Source: Arthrobacter sp. UKPF54-2 (GTDB taxonomy: Bacteria; Actinomycetota; Actinomycetes; Actinomycetales; Micrococcaceae). Taken from it: 64,000 nucleotides of DNA. The position numbers and the translations under genes were made by a program. Below the pieces are notes generated by a model. It made no database searches. It was given only the letters and a program-made list of their open reading frames with translations, and was not told the DNA's origin. This document shows positions 1 through 7,668 of this stretch, one piece after another; the first letter of the stretch is position 1, and every line of letters begins with the position of its first letter. The stretch is from the NCBI RefSeq assembly GCF_007858535.1, contig NZ_CP040174.1:1860001-1924000 (forward strand). The letters run 5' to 3'.

Positions 1-1
1 C

Positions 2-781
2 TCTAGGGCGGAGTCATACCGCAGGCTGAGGACCAACCTTCAGTTCATGAATATCCCGGGCCGTTCAAAAATCATCCTTGTGACGTCGTCGGTCCCCGGG
101 GAGGGGGCGAGTACTACTGCGATAAACCTCGCCGTCGCCGTGGCGAAAGCCGGACAATCTGTCTGCCTCGTGGATGCCAATCTCCATCGTCCCAGGGCCG
201 GGGAGTACCTGGGCCTCGAGCGGAGGGAAGGCCTCACAGACGTTCTCACGGATTCCGGTGTCCTGGGTGACTTGATTCAGCAGTCGGGGGAAATGCGGCT
301 TTTCGTACTTGCCTCGGGCCCAGTCCCCCCGAACCCTAGCGAGTTGTTGGGCTCAGCTGAGATGAAAGCGGTGCTTGACTACCTGGCGTCGCGTTTTGAT
401 TCCATAATCATCGACGCGCCTGCGCTCATTCCTTTCACCGATGCGGCCGTTTTGTCCCAGGATGTCGGGGGCGTTGTCCTTGTGGTCGGCGCCTCGGAGG
501 CTCGTATTCGAGAATTGAAGGGTTCCCTTGACGCACTCCGCATGGCGGGGGCCAACTTACTGGGCGTGGTGATAAACCGCGTAGCTGGCAAAAGGCCAAC
601 CGCCTATTCGCCCGGGGACGGCGGTAGGTACGCCCGGACGGAGGACGCTGATGCCCCGGGGAGGCATGCGAAGACCACTCTAGCTACGGCCCGCGACGAG
701 GACGGACCTGACCAGGTGGCAGCAGATTCTGCCGAAATGACCCCCGAGCGACTGCGGCCCCCACTTCGAACCCGAAGGTGA
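2..781 (+). CDS. BY-kinase/CpsD-like polysaccharide ATPase domain, 5' partial, probably inactive
   Basis: The frame is open to the left edge. The bases before the first in-window ATG (47) encode SRAESYRRLRTNLQF, a conserved linker of Wzc/CpsD-type bacterial tyrosine kinases, so the true start lies outside the window and 47 is internal. These proteins control chain length and export of exopolysaccharide at the inner membrane. The fold is recognisable: IILVTSSVPGEG (P-loop), VCLVDANLHRP (Walker A'), FDSIIIDAPALIP (Walker B). The P-loop lysine is replaced by alanine (GEGAST where the family has GEGKST; codon 107-109). The A' motif reads D-A-N-L-H instead of D-x-D-x-R. The C-terminal tail has only two tyrosines, not the usual Tyr cluster. 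It is probably a pseudokinase or a regulatory subunit. Family assignment is firm; loss of activity is inferred. Confidence 0.85.
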   Translation, partial: SRAESYRRLRTNLQFMNIPGRSKIILVTSSVPGEGASTTAINLAVAVAKAGQSVCLVDANLHRPRAGEYLGLERREGLTDVLTDSGVLGDLIQQSGEMRLFVLASGPVPPNPSELLGSAEMKAVLDYLASRFDSIIIDAPALIPFTDAAVLSQDVGGVVLVVGASEARIRELKGSLDALRMAGANLLGVVINRVAGKRPTAYSPGDGGRYARTEDADAPGRHAKTTLATARDEDGPDQVAADSAEMTPERLRPPLRTRR

Positions 782-1171
782 AAGCCGGGACCCCTCGGCG
801 ACGCAGCGGCCAATTCCAGCCGACCCAAGGTTTACTCAAGGTGGCCCTCTTAGCTTGCATGACATGGGCATCGTTTACTCGACGGCCAGGCCCTCGGCTG
901 GCCGGCAACGGTAACTCCGTCGGTTGCATGGGCCACACTCCCAAGCTGACAGGCCGAAGCCTCCCCGCAGGGACGGCGACTCCTTGCTGCGCCTTTGACG
1001 GAGCGCGGCGGCTTTCTGCCGTTCTTGTTTTGCGCGGACTAAGTCGAGCGGGCGGTGGTCCTCCTCCCGGACACAACAGGTCTGGGCGTGAATCTCCTCG
1101 AGCCTCCACGTTCGGTGGAAACCGGTGCCCAGAGCAGCCGCCTTCCCCCTACGGCCAAGGTTGAACCAGTG
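782..1171. other. 390-bp intergenic stretch without a convincing gene
   Basis: No convincing coding region. A GTG overlapping the upstream stop (778) opens a 128-codon frame, but its product is Arg/Pro/Gly-rich and matches no family I know. A 7-bp inverted repeat (883-889 with 898-904, CGGCCAG/CTGGCCG) could form a small hairpin without a U tract. No clear promoter was identified for the next gene, which may depend on read-through or on a promoter I cannot recognise. Confidence 0.4.
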
Positions 1172-2611
1172 ATGGGGAGTGACTCGGCGACGGGCCCAGG
1201 GCCGAAGCCGTTCAATCGGCGAACCCTGCTGGTGGTTGCCGGAGGCCTTGCGGTCGCGGGCGCCGTCCTCGCCCAGGGGGCGAGTAACTTAGCCTTGATC
1301 GGGAAAGATGAGCTGCATTTCAACGTGCGCGACCACGGCGCCAAGGGTGACGGCGTCACCGACGATACTGGAGCTATTCAGGCGGCCATAAATGCGGCCG
1401 CCTTGGCCTCAAGCCCTTCTGCCGTAGTGTATTTCCCCAAAGGCGATTACTTGGCCGAGAGCCTGGTGGTGAAGAAAGGCGTCACCCTGCAAGGATCCAA
1501 CAGGGACCGGACCTCCATCTCTGCTAAAGCCGGCATAAAGACAACCGCCCTGATAACATTTGATGCGGGCTACGTGGATAACATGTTCATAAATGATCTA
1601 ACCCTTCATGGTGCCGGAATCAATAACCCCAACAGTCATGGCGTCTACGCGTTCGCTTCTGCTGCGGACGATACTTCGGCAGGATGGGGCAACGGTGGGA
1701 TGAACCGCGTTTCCGTCCGTAACTTCAGTGGCGATCCCATGTGGCTCAGGGCTGGCGGGGGCGGCAAGAGGGCCCTCCACCAGCACCAGTTCCTGGTATT
1801 CAACCAAGTCGACTTCATAGCGGATAAAGATTCACCTGCATCCCAAGCTGTTCTCATGTCGGGAAAGATCGGCCAGGTTACTTTCATAAACTGCCAGTTG
1901 AGCACCAGTGCAGGAACCTCGGAACATGCCGGTACAAATCTTAGAATCACCACAGAGATCGATGCCGGCGGCATGCCCCTTTCCACCGTAGGGTCTTACG
2001 GCATTGATTTCCTCAATTGCTCCATAGAGGGCCGTGCCAAGGGCGTAGAAATGGAAGGCGCATTTTCGATCACCTTCACGGGAACCTTCACCGAAGCGCT
2101 TGGGAATGCCTTCAAGGCAAGTGCGGATAGCCGCGGTATTACACTTATCGGCACTCACTTCGCGAATTCAGGCCACAATAGCGCAGGCAGCGGTTATTTA
2201 GTGGAGGGGTCCAATACTTCCACCGTTGCAGTCGTCGGAGGAGCCGTTCTGGGTGCAGCCGACAGAACATGGGTGAACGCGGTGGATGCCCGCAATGTCC
2301 ACATGGAACCCGGGATTCCGACGAGTGGCAGCACCGGCCAAGTAGCCGTGAAAGACGGCACAATATCAACGTTTCAGTGGACGACGGTCCTGGTGAACGG
2401 GCCCGCAACCCTAGCCACCATCGATTCCCAAAAGAGTGTTGGCGAAACGATCTACATCAAGGCCTTCGGAGGCGACATCTCAATAAGCGGGTCCGGCAAT
2501 ATTGACCTGGCAGGCCGGGCCGGTCCCGTGCCAGTGGCTCAGAACCACGTGGCCGTGCTGGTGAAGTTCGACCTCACCGGCGGGTGGCACCTGGTCACTG
2601 CGGGAGGGTAA
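1172..2611 (+). CDS. Exported right-handed beta-helix protein (pectate lyase superfamily type)
   Basis: Predicted exported polysaccharide-binding or polysaccharide-cleaving protein. The start at 1172 has AAGG at 1157-1160, and it places a twin-arginine-like signal (FNRRTLLVVAGGLAVAGAVL) at residues 14-33; longer upstream starts give an implausible Pro/Ser-rich extension. The mature part begins HFNVRDHGAKGDGVTDDT, the hallmark N-terminus of the pectate_lyase_3 / GH28-like beta-helix family. Turn-like repeats rich in Asn, Gly and Ser follow to about residue 390, then a small C-terminal beta domain. The neighbouring kinase-like ATPase suggests a role with exopolysaccharide, such as editing or depolymerising it. 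The substrate cannot be read from sequence. Many A/T-ending codons distinguish it from genes after 4.4 kb. Confidence 0.75.
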   Translation: MGSDSATGPGPKPFNRRTLLVVAGGLAVAGAVLAQGASNLALIGKDELHFNVRDHGAKGDGVTDDTGAIQAAINAAALASSPSAVVYFPKGDYLAESLVVKKGVTLQGSNRDRTSISAKAGIKTTALITFDAGYVDNMFINDLTLHGAGINNPNSHGVYAFASAADDTSAGWGNGGMNRVSVRNFSGDPMWLRAGGGGKRALHQHQFLVFNQVDFIADKDSPASQAVLMSGKIGQVTFINCQLSTSAGTSEHAGTNLRITTEIDAGGMPLSTVGSYGIDFLNCSIEGRAKGVEMEGAFSITFTGTFTEALGNAFKASADSRGITLIGTHFANSGHNSAGSGYLVEGSNTSTVAVVGGAVLGAADRTWVNAVDARNVHMEPGIPTSGSTGQVAVKDGTISTFQWTTVLVNGPATLATIDSQKSVGETIYIKAFGGDISISGSGNIDLAGRAGPVPVAQNHVAVLVKFDLTGGWHLVTAGG

Positions 2612-2615
2612 GGCA

Positions 2616-2819
2616 GTGCGAAGCAAGAGTGCGCAGTCAAGCTTTTCCAAAGGTTCAGACCCTATCGTCGGGCGCATGATCGACTATTTCTGGGGCGTAG
2701 AAAGTCAGCTGCTGAAACCGGGCAATCACTCACGGTGCAGTGGCCCACTCAGCAGGCAGCAACAACTCCCAGCCTCAGAGCACCTGCGCTTCGTGCCCGG
2801 CCCCGACCGGGCACCATGA
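2616..2819 (+). CDS. Possible small protein, 67 aa, coupled to both neighbours
   Basis: A GTG start at 2616 follows GGGAGG (2602-2607) with 8-nt spacing, 4 nt after the beta-helix gene's stop. Its TGA (2817-2819) overlaps the ATG of the PIG-L gene in an ATGA arrangement. The product has a short hydrophobic/aromatic stretch (MIDYFWGVESQLL) and then a Gln/Pro-rich tail. I recognise no family. The ribosome-binding site and the stop/start overlap argue for translation, at least as a coupling ORF. The low-complexity tail argues that it might only be a remnant. Confidence 0.35.
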   Translation: MRSKSAQSSFSKGSDPIVGRMIDYFWGVESQLLKPGNHSRCSGPLSRQQQLPASEHLRFVPGPDRAP

Positions 2820-3439
2820 AGCGCATGGTTGTTGCCCCGCACTGCGACGACGAGGTGCTCGGTTGCGGGGGACTGCTGGCCAAGTACCCGGACGAGTGCG
2901 AGGTGGTGGTGATGGCGAAGCCGTCCGCCACCAGGCTCCGGGAGCATGAGGCCGCGCGGCGGACTCTGGGCTACGATGTCACGCACTTCTTGTCCCTGCC
3001 AGACGGCAGCCTGCATGAGTCGCTTGTTGCCATGGTGGACTCGCTGGACCGGATCCTCGGCATGACCCGGCCGCAGGAGATGTACCTGCCCTATCCGGAC
3101 CTGCACCAGGACCACATCGCCACATACGAAGCCGGGATGCGGGCGGCCCGCGCGAGCATGAAGCAGAGCCACTGGTATGTTCCCAGCGTCTACGTCTACG
3201 ACGTCGCGGTCTACTCTTTTGAGCTCCGCCCCACCGGCCTGAACTACAACACGTTCGAGGACATCTCAGGCGATGCCGTGCTGGCGAAGGGCAAGGCCAT
3301 GGACTGTTACGCCTCCGAAACGGCCCCGCCGCCATCCCCGGCCAACGGCGCGGCGTTGATCAAGCAGGCGGAAGCCTTGGGGGCAATGCATCATCGCTAC
3401 GCAGTGGAACAGTACGCCGCCGTGAGGGTGTTGCGCTGA
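2816..3439 (+). CDS. PIG-L/LmbE family N-acetylglucosaminyl deacetylase-like hydrolase
   Basis: Zinc-dependent deacetylase of the PIG-L (LmbE) family, which typically removes N-acetyl groups from GlcNAc-type sugars. The signature PHCDDEVLGCGG lies at residues 9-20 (usual form PHPDDE). The second metal/catalytic motif is DLHQDH near residue 100. At 207 residues it has about the normal length for the core domain. The start at 2816 is preferred because it overlaps the stop of the preceding small ORF (ATGA) and begins immediately before the first strand (MKRMVVAPHCDDE). A further upstream ATG (2735) would add a low-complexity extension. The setting suggests modification of a surface glycan or its lipid-linked precursor; the substrate is unknown. 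Confidence 0.82.
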   Translation: MKRMVVAPHCDDEVLGCGGLLAKYPDECEVVVMAKPSATRLREHEAARRTLGYDVTHFLSLPDGSLHESLVAMVDSLDRILGMTRPQEMYLPYPDLHQDHIATYEAGMRAARASMKQSHWYVPSVYVYDVAVYSFELRPTGLNYNTFEDISGDAVLAKGKAMDCYASETAPPPSPANGAALIKQAEALGAMHHRYAVEQYAAVRVLR

Positions 3440-3451
3440 GCCTGCATCCCG

Positions 3452-4120
3452 CTATGGCTCTACTTCCTTCATCACAGTATCGAGCGGCGTTTCGTCGTCG
3501 AACAGAGCCGTCAGGATAGAGTCTCCGGTCGTTAGCGCGTGGCGGCTCCAGCGAATCCGGATGCCACGCGAGGAAAACTCCTCGTCCCCTTCGGCGATGT
3601 AGGCTTTCCCGCCGGTCCCGGCGAGGCACACGGTCCCGCCCAGCCTTGCCACGCGCTCCGCCACCCTGGCTGCACCTGCCAGTTCCTGGGGCTCCGCCGG
3701 TACCAGCGGGGTATCAATCGACAGGTACTCCGCGACGGACGCGATCAGGGACGTGTTGATCACCCACAGCCGGTCATCGACGAAGGCCTTCTGCAGCCAG
3801 TCATGCACCATCTCGTGCCGTGTGGCCCAGAACCGGGATCCCACGTATCTGCCTCGGATCACATCCCACAGATGGTCGCCCGCCTCCGGAGTAACCCGGA
3901 GATCGACTATGGGGCCCTGTCGGTGCGCCTGCGCGAGCGGGACCGACGCCCATTGGCCGCGCATCGTCACCCGGCGTTGATACCCTCTCGCCTGGAACTG
4001 ATCATGTATCGCGAGGTCAAAAAGGTCCGCGTGGGCCATTTTGTACCAGAACCCGGTATATGGGAACAGGTCGGGCTGGTGGCCGGACACCACAACATCG
4101 TCTTTACCATCCACCGACAT
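3452..4120 (-). CDS. WbqC-like family protein
   Basis: The protein opens with VVVSGHQPDLFPYTGFWYKM followed by ADLFDLAIHDQFQ, which matches the WbqC family pattern (HQPxFFPW...K...aD.fv..D.vQ). WbqC-like proteins sit in O-antigen and capsule loci and are thought to help make or transfer unusual amino-sugar residues; no reaction is firmly established. Length is 222 residues. The start has a strong AGGAGG at 4129-4134 on the minus strand, 8 nt away. It converges with the PIG-L gene (12-bp gap), consistent with both belonging to one surface-glycan region. Family assignment is reasonably sure, function is not. Confidence 0.72.
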   Translation of the reverse strand: MSVDGKDDVVVSGHQPDLFPYTGFWYKMAHADLFDLAIHDQFQARGYQRRVTMRGQWASVPLAQAHRQGPIVDLRVTPEAGDHLWDVIRGRYVGSRFWATRHEMVHDWLQKAFVDDRLWVINTSLIASVAEYLSIDTPLVPAEPQELAGAARVAERVARLGGTVCLAGTGGKAYIAEGDEEFSSRGIRIRWSRHALTTGDSILTALFDDETPLDTVMKEVEP

Positions 4121-4395
4121 CCCGCGGACCTCCTATGTTGGCCAAGCCGTTACGATACTGAAATTCGATTTTCGGTTCCTGATCGTCCACATCTGGCGCC
4201 CAAGGCGGGGCGTCGATCCAGGTGCTCCGCAGGGAGGACCCGGATCAGCTGGATGCTAGCAGGAAAGGGGGCCGTGCGCAGCCCGTCGGGCTGCCACAGA
4301 CTGCTGCCGGTGGCAACGAAATTTGTGAACATGGACGCTTTCACACCGTTTTCCTGACGGGTCCAACGGCGCCAGCGGTTAGAATCGAGGCCTGA

Positions 4396-5259
4396 ATGTC
4401 GCAGGCCAACGGTGCTGCAGAGCGCCGGAATTACGGAGATTTCATGTCACGATGGCTCGAGGTCGGCCAGGACAACTATGTGCTGACTACCCAAGGATCC
4501 CTGCTCAACACCGGGCTGATCGTAGGCACTGAACGTGCCATGGTGATCGATACCGGCGGCGGGCCCCGGCAGGGCCGCGAGATCCTGGACGCCGTCCGGG
4601 AAAAGACGCAGCTGCCGCTGGTGGTGGTCAACACCCACGCCCACTACGACCACTTCTTCGGCAACGCCGTATTCGCAGACGACGGGGTGACCGAGTTCTG
4701 GGGGCACGAAAACTGCGCCGCGGAGATCGAGGAAAACGGAGACGCCCAGCGGCACCTCGTCGAAGCCGCGGAACCGGAAATGGCTGCCGGCGAGGGTGCC
4801 TCCGTGGAACTCGTGGTTCCGAACGCGATCGTCAAGGACCAGCCGGTCCTGGTGGACCTTGGCGGCCAGAGCGCCACCCTGTTCTACCTCGGACGCGGGC
4901 ACACGGACGGGGACCTCCTGGTGGGCACGGGCACCACTCTGTACGCAGGTGACCTGGTGGAACAGGGCGCGCACCCGTCCTTCGAGGATTCCTTCCCGGA
5001 GGAGTGGGCCGATGCCCTCCGGCACCTGTCTGCCCTGCGGCACCGCTACGAATTCCTGATCCCGGGCCACGGCGAACCCTGCAGTGACCAGTTCGTGAAA
5101 ACCATGGCCAACACCATGAGCACGGCGGTGCGGCAGGCCACCCAGGCCACCCGCGAGACCCCCAACGATGCCACCAAGGCGGTCCCGATCCTGCCCTACG
5201 GCCCCGAGCAGTCCCGGTGGTTCATCCGGCGCCTCCAGGAAACCCGCGCGCACCACTAA
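4396..5259 (+). CDS. MBL-fold metallo-hydrolase
   Basis: Metallo-beta-lactamase fold hydrolase. The zinc motif HxHxDH is seen as NTHAHYDHFFGN (about residue 80), with later ligands in GRGHTDGDLLVG (about residue 170) and IPGHGEP (near residue 230). It resembles the glyoxalase II/quinoprotein-like branch; the substrate cannot be assigned. Two starts are possible. ATG 4396 has GAGG 5 nt upstream, but that GAGG lies just after a -10-like TAGAAT (4380-4385), so a transcript might not include it. ATG 4444 (MSRWLEVGQ) has GGAG close by and begins at the first conserved strand. No operon partner is evident: the next gene starts 171 bp downstream. Confidence 0.78.
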   Translation: MSQANGAAERRNYGDFMSRWLEVGQDNYVLTTQGSLLNTGLIVGTERAMVIDTGGGPRQGREILDAVREKTQLPLVVVNTHAHYDHFFGNAVFADDGVTEFWGHENCAAEIEENGDAQRHLVEAAEPEMAAGEGASVELVVPNAIVKDQPVLVDLGGQSATLFYLGRGHTDGDLLVGTGTTLYAGDLVEQGAHPSFEDSFPEEWADALRHLSALRHRYEFLIPGHGEPCSDQFVKTMANTMSTAVRQATQATRETPNDATKAVPILPYGPEQSRWFIRRLQETRAHH

Positions 5260-5430
5260 GCCACCCCGGAGTCGGGCCCGGTTTTGCGGGTCCAGACCGG
5301 GCCGGGAGACAATCCAGGGGCCGATAAAAGATAAGGGTGCTCACGACTGCGCCTAGACTGGCTCTTTGAAAGAAGTCACAACAAGCGCCGCAGCGTGCTC
5401 CGCGGTGAGTCCTGGGGGAGAAACCACAAG

Positions 5431-6864
5431 ATGCCCGAACCGGTGGAAGACAACTCAGCTACCACTGCTGAAAACGCAGGACAGCCTGAACTCCGCCGCC
5501 GCCGCGACCTGCGTCGCGCCGACGGTGAGAACCCAGCTGCCCGGACAGGAACCATGCCGGTCGTAAATCCCCGCACCGCCCCCGCCGACACCCCGGAACC
5601 CCCTGCCCGCGCGGCGCCGCCGCGCAGCAGTTCCTGGGCCCAGGCCGCGGAGGCTGCCGATGAGCGCTTTGGCTACCCGGCCACCGGCGCCAACCCGGTG
5701 ATCAGCCAGGTCCCCGCCGCTCCGCGGCAGCCCGCCGCTCCGCGGCAGCCCGCCGCCGCACCGACGTCGGCCGCCCCGCAGGCACCGACGGCCCAGGAAG
5801 AGCCCCTCGACGCCGCGGCCGCCCCGAACCGGAGCCCGGAGCCGGCTGTTGAATCTGCGTCCGGCAACGTGCCCCCGCCGCCGACCCGTGCCACCCGCTC
5901 CGCCAGCCGGGCCGCCGCCCTGGCCGACGCGCCGATGCCGGACTTTATCAGCTCGCCGGGCCTCTTTGTCCGCGAGCAGAAGCCCCGGCCGGTCGGCGGA
6001 CTCCGCGGCGCCCTCTACAACCTGACGGGCGGCAGCCTGAACCTGGGCCCGAGCGCCCGGCAGCGTGAAGAGGACGAACTCGCACGGCGGATTTCCCGCC
6101 AGCTGCAGGGCAGCTACAACACCGCGGTGCTGAGCCTCAAGGGCGGCATCGGCAAGACCTCCACCACGGTCGGCGTCGGACTGACCCTGGCCGAATACCG
6201 CGGCGACCCGCCGTGCGCCATCGACGCCAACCCGGACTCAGGGGACCTCGTGGAGCGCGCCCTCGGCGAAGGAATCTACCAGCAGCAGGCCCCGCGGACC
6301 ATCAGCGACTTGCTCCGCAACGTGGAGTCGATCGATTCGCTGACCGCCCTGGCCCGGTACATGCACCACGCCGGACGCCTGCACCTGATCGCCGGCGAAC
6401 AGGACCCGGAAGTCTCCGATTCGCTCACCGCGGAAGAATACCTGCGTATACGCAAGCTGATCTCCGGCTACTACTCCGTGGCCCTCACCGACTGCGGCAC
6501 CGGCGTCACCCACAACGCCATGAGCGGGATCCTGCAGTCCGCGGACAACCTCATCATCGCGGCAGGCTACGCCGTCAGCGGCGCCAAGCGCGCCCGCAGC
6601 ACCCTGCACTGGCTGGCCGGGCACGGCTACGAGGACCTGGCGCGGAACGCCATTGTGGTCATCACGGACAAGGACGAGGTCTCCTCGCGGGTGGACAAGG
6701 ACGCCATCGAGGACCACCTCTCCGGCATCTGCCGCCAGCTGATCGCCGTCCCGCACGACCGCGGCGTGGCCGACGGCGACCTCGTCACCCTCGACGCGCT
6801 CCGGCCGGAAACCCGGCGGGCGTACCGGGAGATCGCCGCGGCGATCGTCGACGGCTACGTTTAG
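5431..6864 (+). CDS. EspI-like MinD/ParA family ATPase with Pro/Ala-rich N-terminus
   Basis: Residues ~1-190 are a low-complexity Pro/Ala/Arg segment that includes a perfect 18-bp tandem duplication (5716-5751). Residues ~230-477 form a MinD/ParA-type P-loop ATPase with an intact Walker A (LSLKGGIGKTSTT). The layout, disordered proline-rich N-terminus plus MinD-like domain with SLKGGxGKT, is that of mycobacterial EspI (ESX-1-associated) and related actinobacterial proteins. No EccC, EsxA or other type VII gene is in this window, so the link to secretion is only by homology. The start at 5431 (MPEPVEDN) is favoured by GGGGGAG about 12 nt upstream; a start at 5395 is possible. Confidence 0.72.
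   Translation: MPEPVEDNSATTAENAGQPELRRRRDLRRADGENPAARTGTMPVVNPRTAPADTPEPPARAAPPRSSSWAQAAEAADERFGYPATGANPVISQVPAAPRQPAAPRQPAAAPTSAAPQAPTAQEEPLDAAAAPNRSPEPAVESASGNVPPPPTRATRSASRAAALADAPMPDFISSPGLFVREQKPRPVGGLRGALYNLTGGSLNLGPSARQREEDELARRISRQLQGSYNTAVLSLKGGIGKTSTTVGVGLTLAEYRGDPPCAIDANPDSGDLVERALGEGIYQQQAPRTISDLLRNVESIDSLTALARYMHHAGRLHLIAGEQDPEVSDSLTAEEYLRIRKLISGYYSVALTDCGTGVTHNAMSGILQSADNLIIAAGYAVSGAKRARSTLHWLAGHGYEDLARNAIVVITDKDEVSSRVDKDAIEDHLSGICRQLIAVPHDRGVADGDLVTLDALRPETRRAYREIAAAIVDGYV
5716..5751. repeat. Perfect 18-bp tandem duplication inside the EspI-like gene
   Basis: Two adjacent copies of an 18-bp unit (5716-5733 and 5734-5751) encode a duplicated Ala-Pro-Arg-Gln-Pro-Ala block. The unit is in frame, so copy number could vary without disrupting the protein. 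Confidence 0.85.
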
Positions 6865-6868
6865 CCGC

Positions 6869-6874
6869 TACATT
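6869..6874 (+). promoter_or_regulatory. -10 box (TACATT) for the GAF-ANTAR gene
   Basis: TACATT ends 6 nt before the ATG at 6881, which has no Shine-Dalgarno. The spacing places the transcription start at or next to the A of the ATG, suggesting a leaderless mRNA. Confidence 0.5.
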
Positions 6875-6880
6875 TAGGCC

Positions 6881-7627
6881 ATGAGCAAGTACTCCGGAAC
6901 CGACGCCGGGAAAGATGCCGCGCTCCAGCTGCAGGAGCTGATCGCCGGCACCGAAAACGTCGAGGACTTCCTGGACCGGCTCGCGGAGTTCGCCGCGTCC
7001 GTCCTGACCCACTCCGCCGGCGTGGAGATCGAGTGCGGCGTGACCCTGCAGCGCCGGAAGAAAACCATGACGGTGGCCGGCAGCAGCCAGACCGCCGTCG
7101 TCCTGGACCGGATCGAGCAAAGCCTGGGTGACGGGCCGTGCATCGAGGCGCTGCGCACCAAGGGAATCGTCCTGCTGGCCGACGTGGACACCGACCCGCG
7201 CTGGCCCGAATACCAGGAACAGCTCGCCGCGCACGGCTGCCGCAGCACCCTCGGCGTCCCGCTGGAAATTGGTGACGACTCGGCAGCCGCCCTGAACTTC
7301 TTCGCCTCGACCACCGGCATCTTCACCGCGGACATCGTGGCCGAGGCGGCCGGCTTTGCCGACCTCGCCGGCCGCGCGCTGCGCCTGGCCGTCCGGATCG
7401 GGACCGCCCAGACCCGCGCCGAGGACCTGCAGGCGGCCATGGAACACCGCACCTCCATCGACCTGGCCTGCGGCGTCGTCATGGCGCAAAACCGGTGCTC
7501 GCAGGAGGAAGCGGTGGCCATCCTCACCCAGGTCTCCAGCAACCGGAACCAGAAGCTTCGCGACGTCGCCGCCGACGTCCTCAAGAACGTCACGGGTGAG
7601 GAAATCCACACGCACTTTGACGGCTGA
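6881..7627 (+). CDS. GAF-ANTAR domain antiterminator regulator
   Basis: A GAF sensor domain (residues ~25-165; core VGDGPCIEAL-type segment seen as LGDGPCIEALRTKGIV) is followed by a C-terminal ANTAR RNA-binding domain (residues ~185-245). The conserved ANTAR pattern is visible: LQAAMEHRTSIDLACGVVMA, then S.EEAV..L...S...N.KLRDVA..V. ANTAR proteins bind paired hairpins in nascent RNA and prevent termination; GAF-ANTAR fusions are abundant in actinobacteria. The ligand and RNA targets are unknown. It lies 16 bp after the EspI-like gene but appears to have its own -10 box. Confidence 0.88.
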   Translation: MSKYSGTDAGKDAALQLQELIAGTENVEDFLDRLAEFAASVLTHSAGVEIECGVTLQRRKKTMTVAGSSQTAVVLDRIEQSLGDGPCIEALRTKGIVLLADVDTDPRWPEYQEQLAAHGCRSTLGVPLEIGDDSAAALNFFASTTGIFTADIVAEAAGFADLAGRALRLAVRIGTAQTRAEDLQAAMEHRTSIDLACGVVMAQNRCSQEEAVAILTQVSSNRNQKLRDVAADVLKNVTGEEIHTHFDG

Positions 7628-7655
7628 CCCTGCAGCGTCGGGGAATGTCCGGTCC

Positions 7656-7661
7656 TAGGAT
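7656..7661 (+). promoter_or_regulatory. -10 box (TAGGAT) for the MFS gene
   Basis: TAGGAT lies 7 nt upstream of the ATG at 7669, supporting that ATG as a leaderless start rather than the in-frame ATG at 7645, which lies upstream of the box. Confidence 0.45.
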
Positions 7662-7668
7662 GAAGGGG

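Noticed and set aside
778..1164. 128-codon frame overlapping the kinase-like stop as GTGA
   Set aside because: Pro/Arg/Gly-rich translation without any domain, no ribosome-binding site of note, and it runs into the next gene's region; most likely spurious.
7617..7661. TTGACG (7617) and TAGGAT (7656) as a -35/-10 pair for the MFS gene
   Set aside because: The spacer would be 33 nt, far from the usual 16-19; only the -10 is retained.
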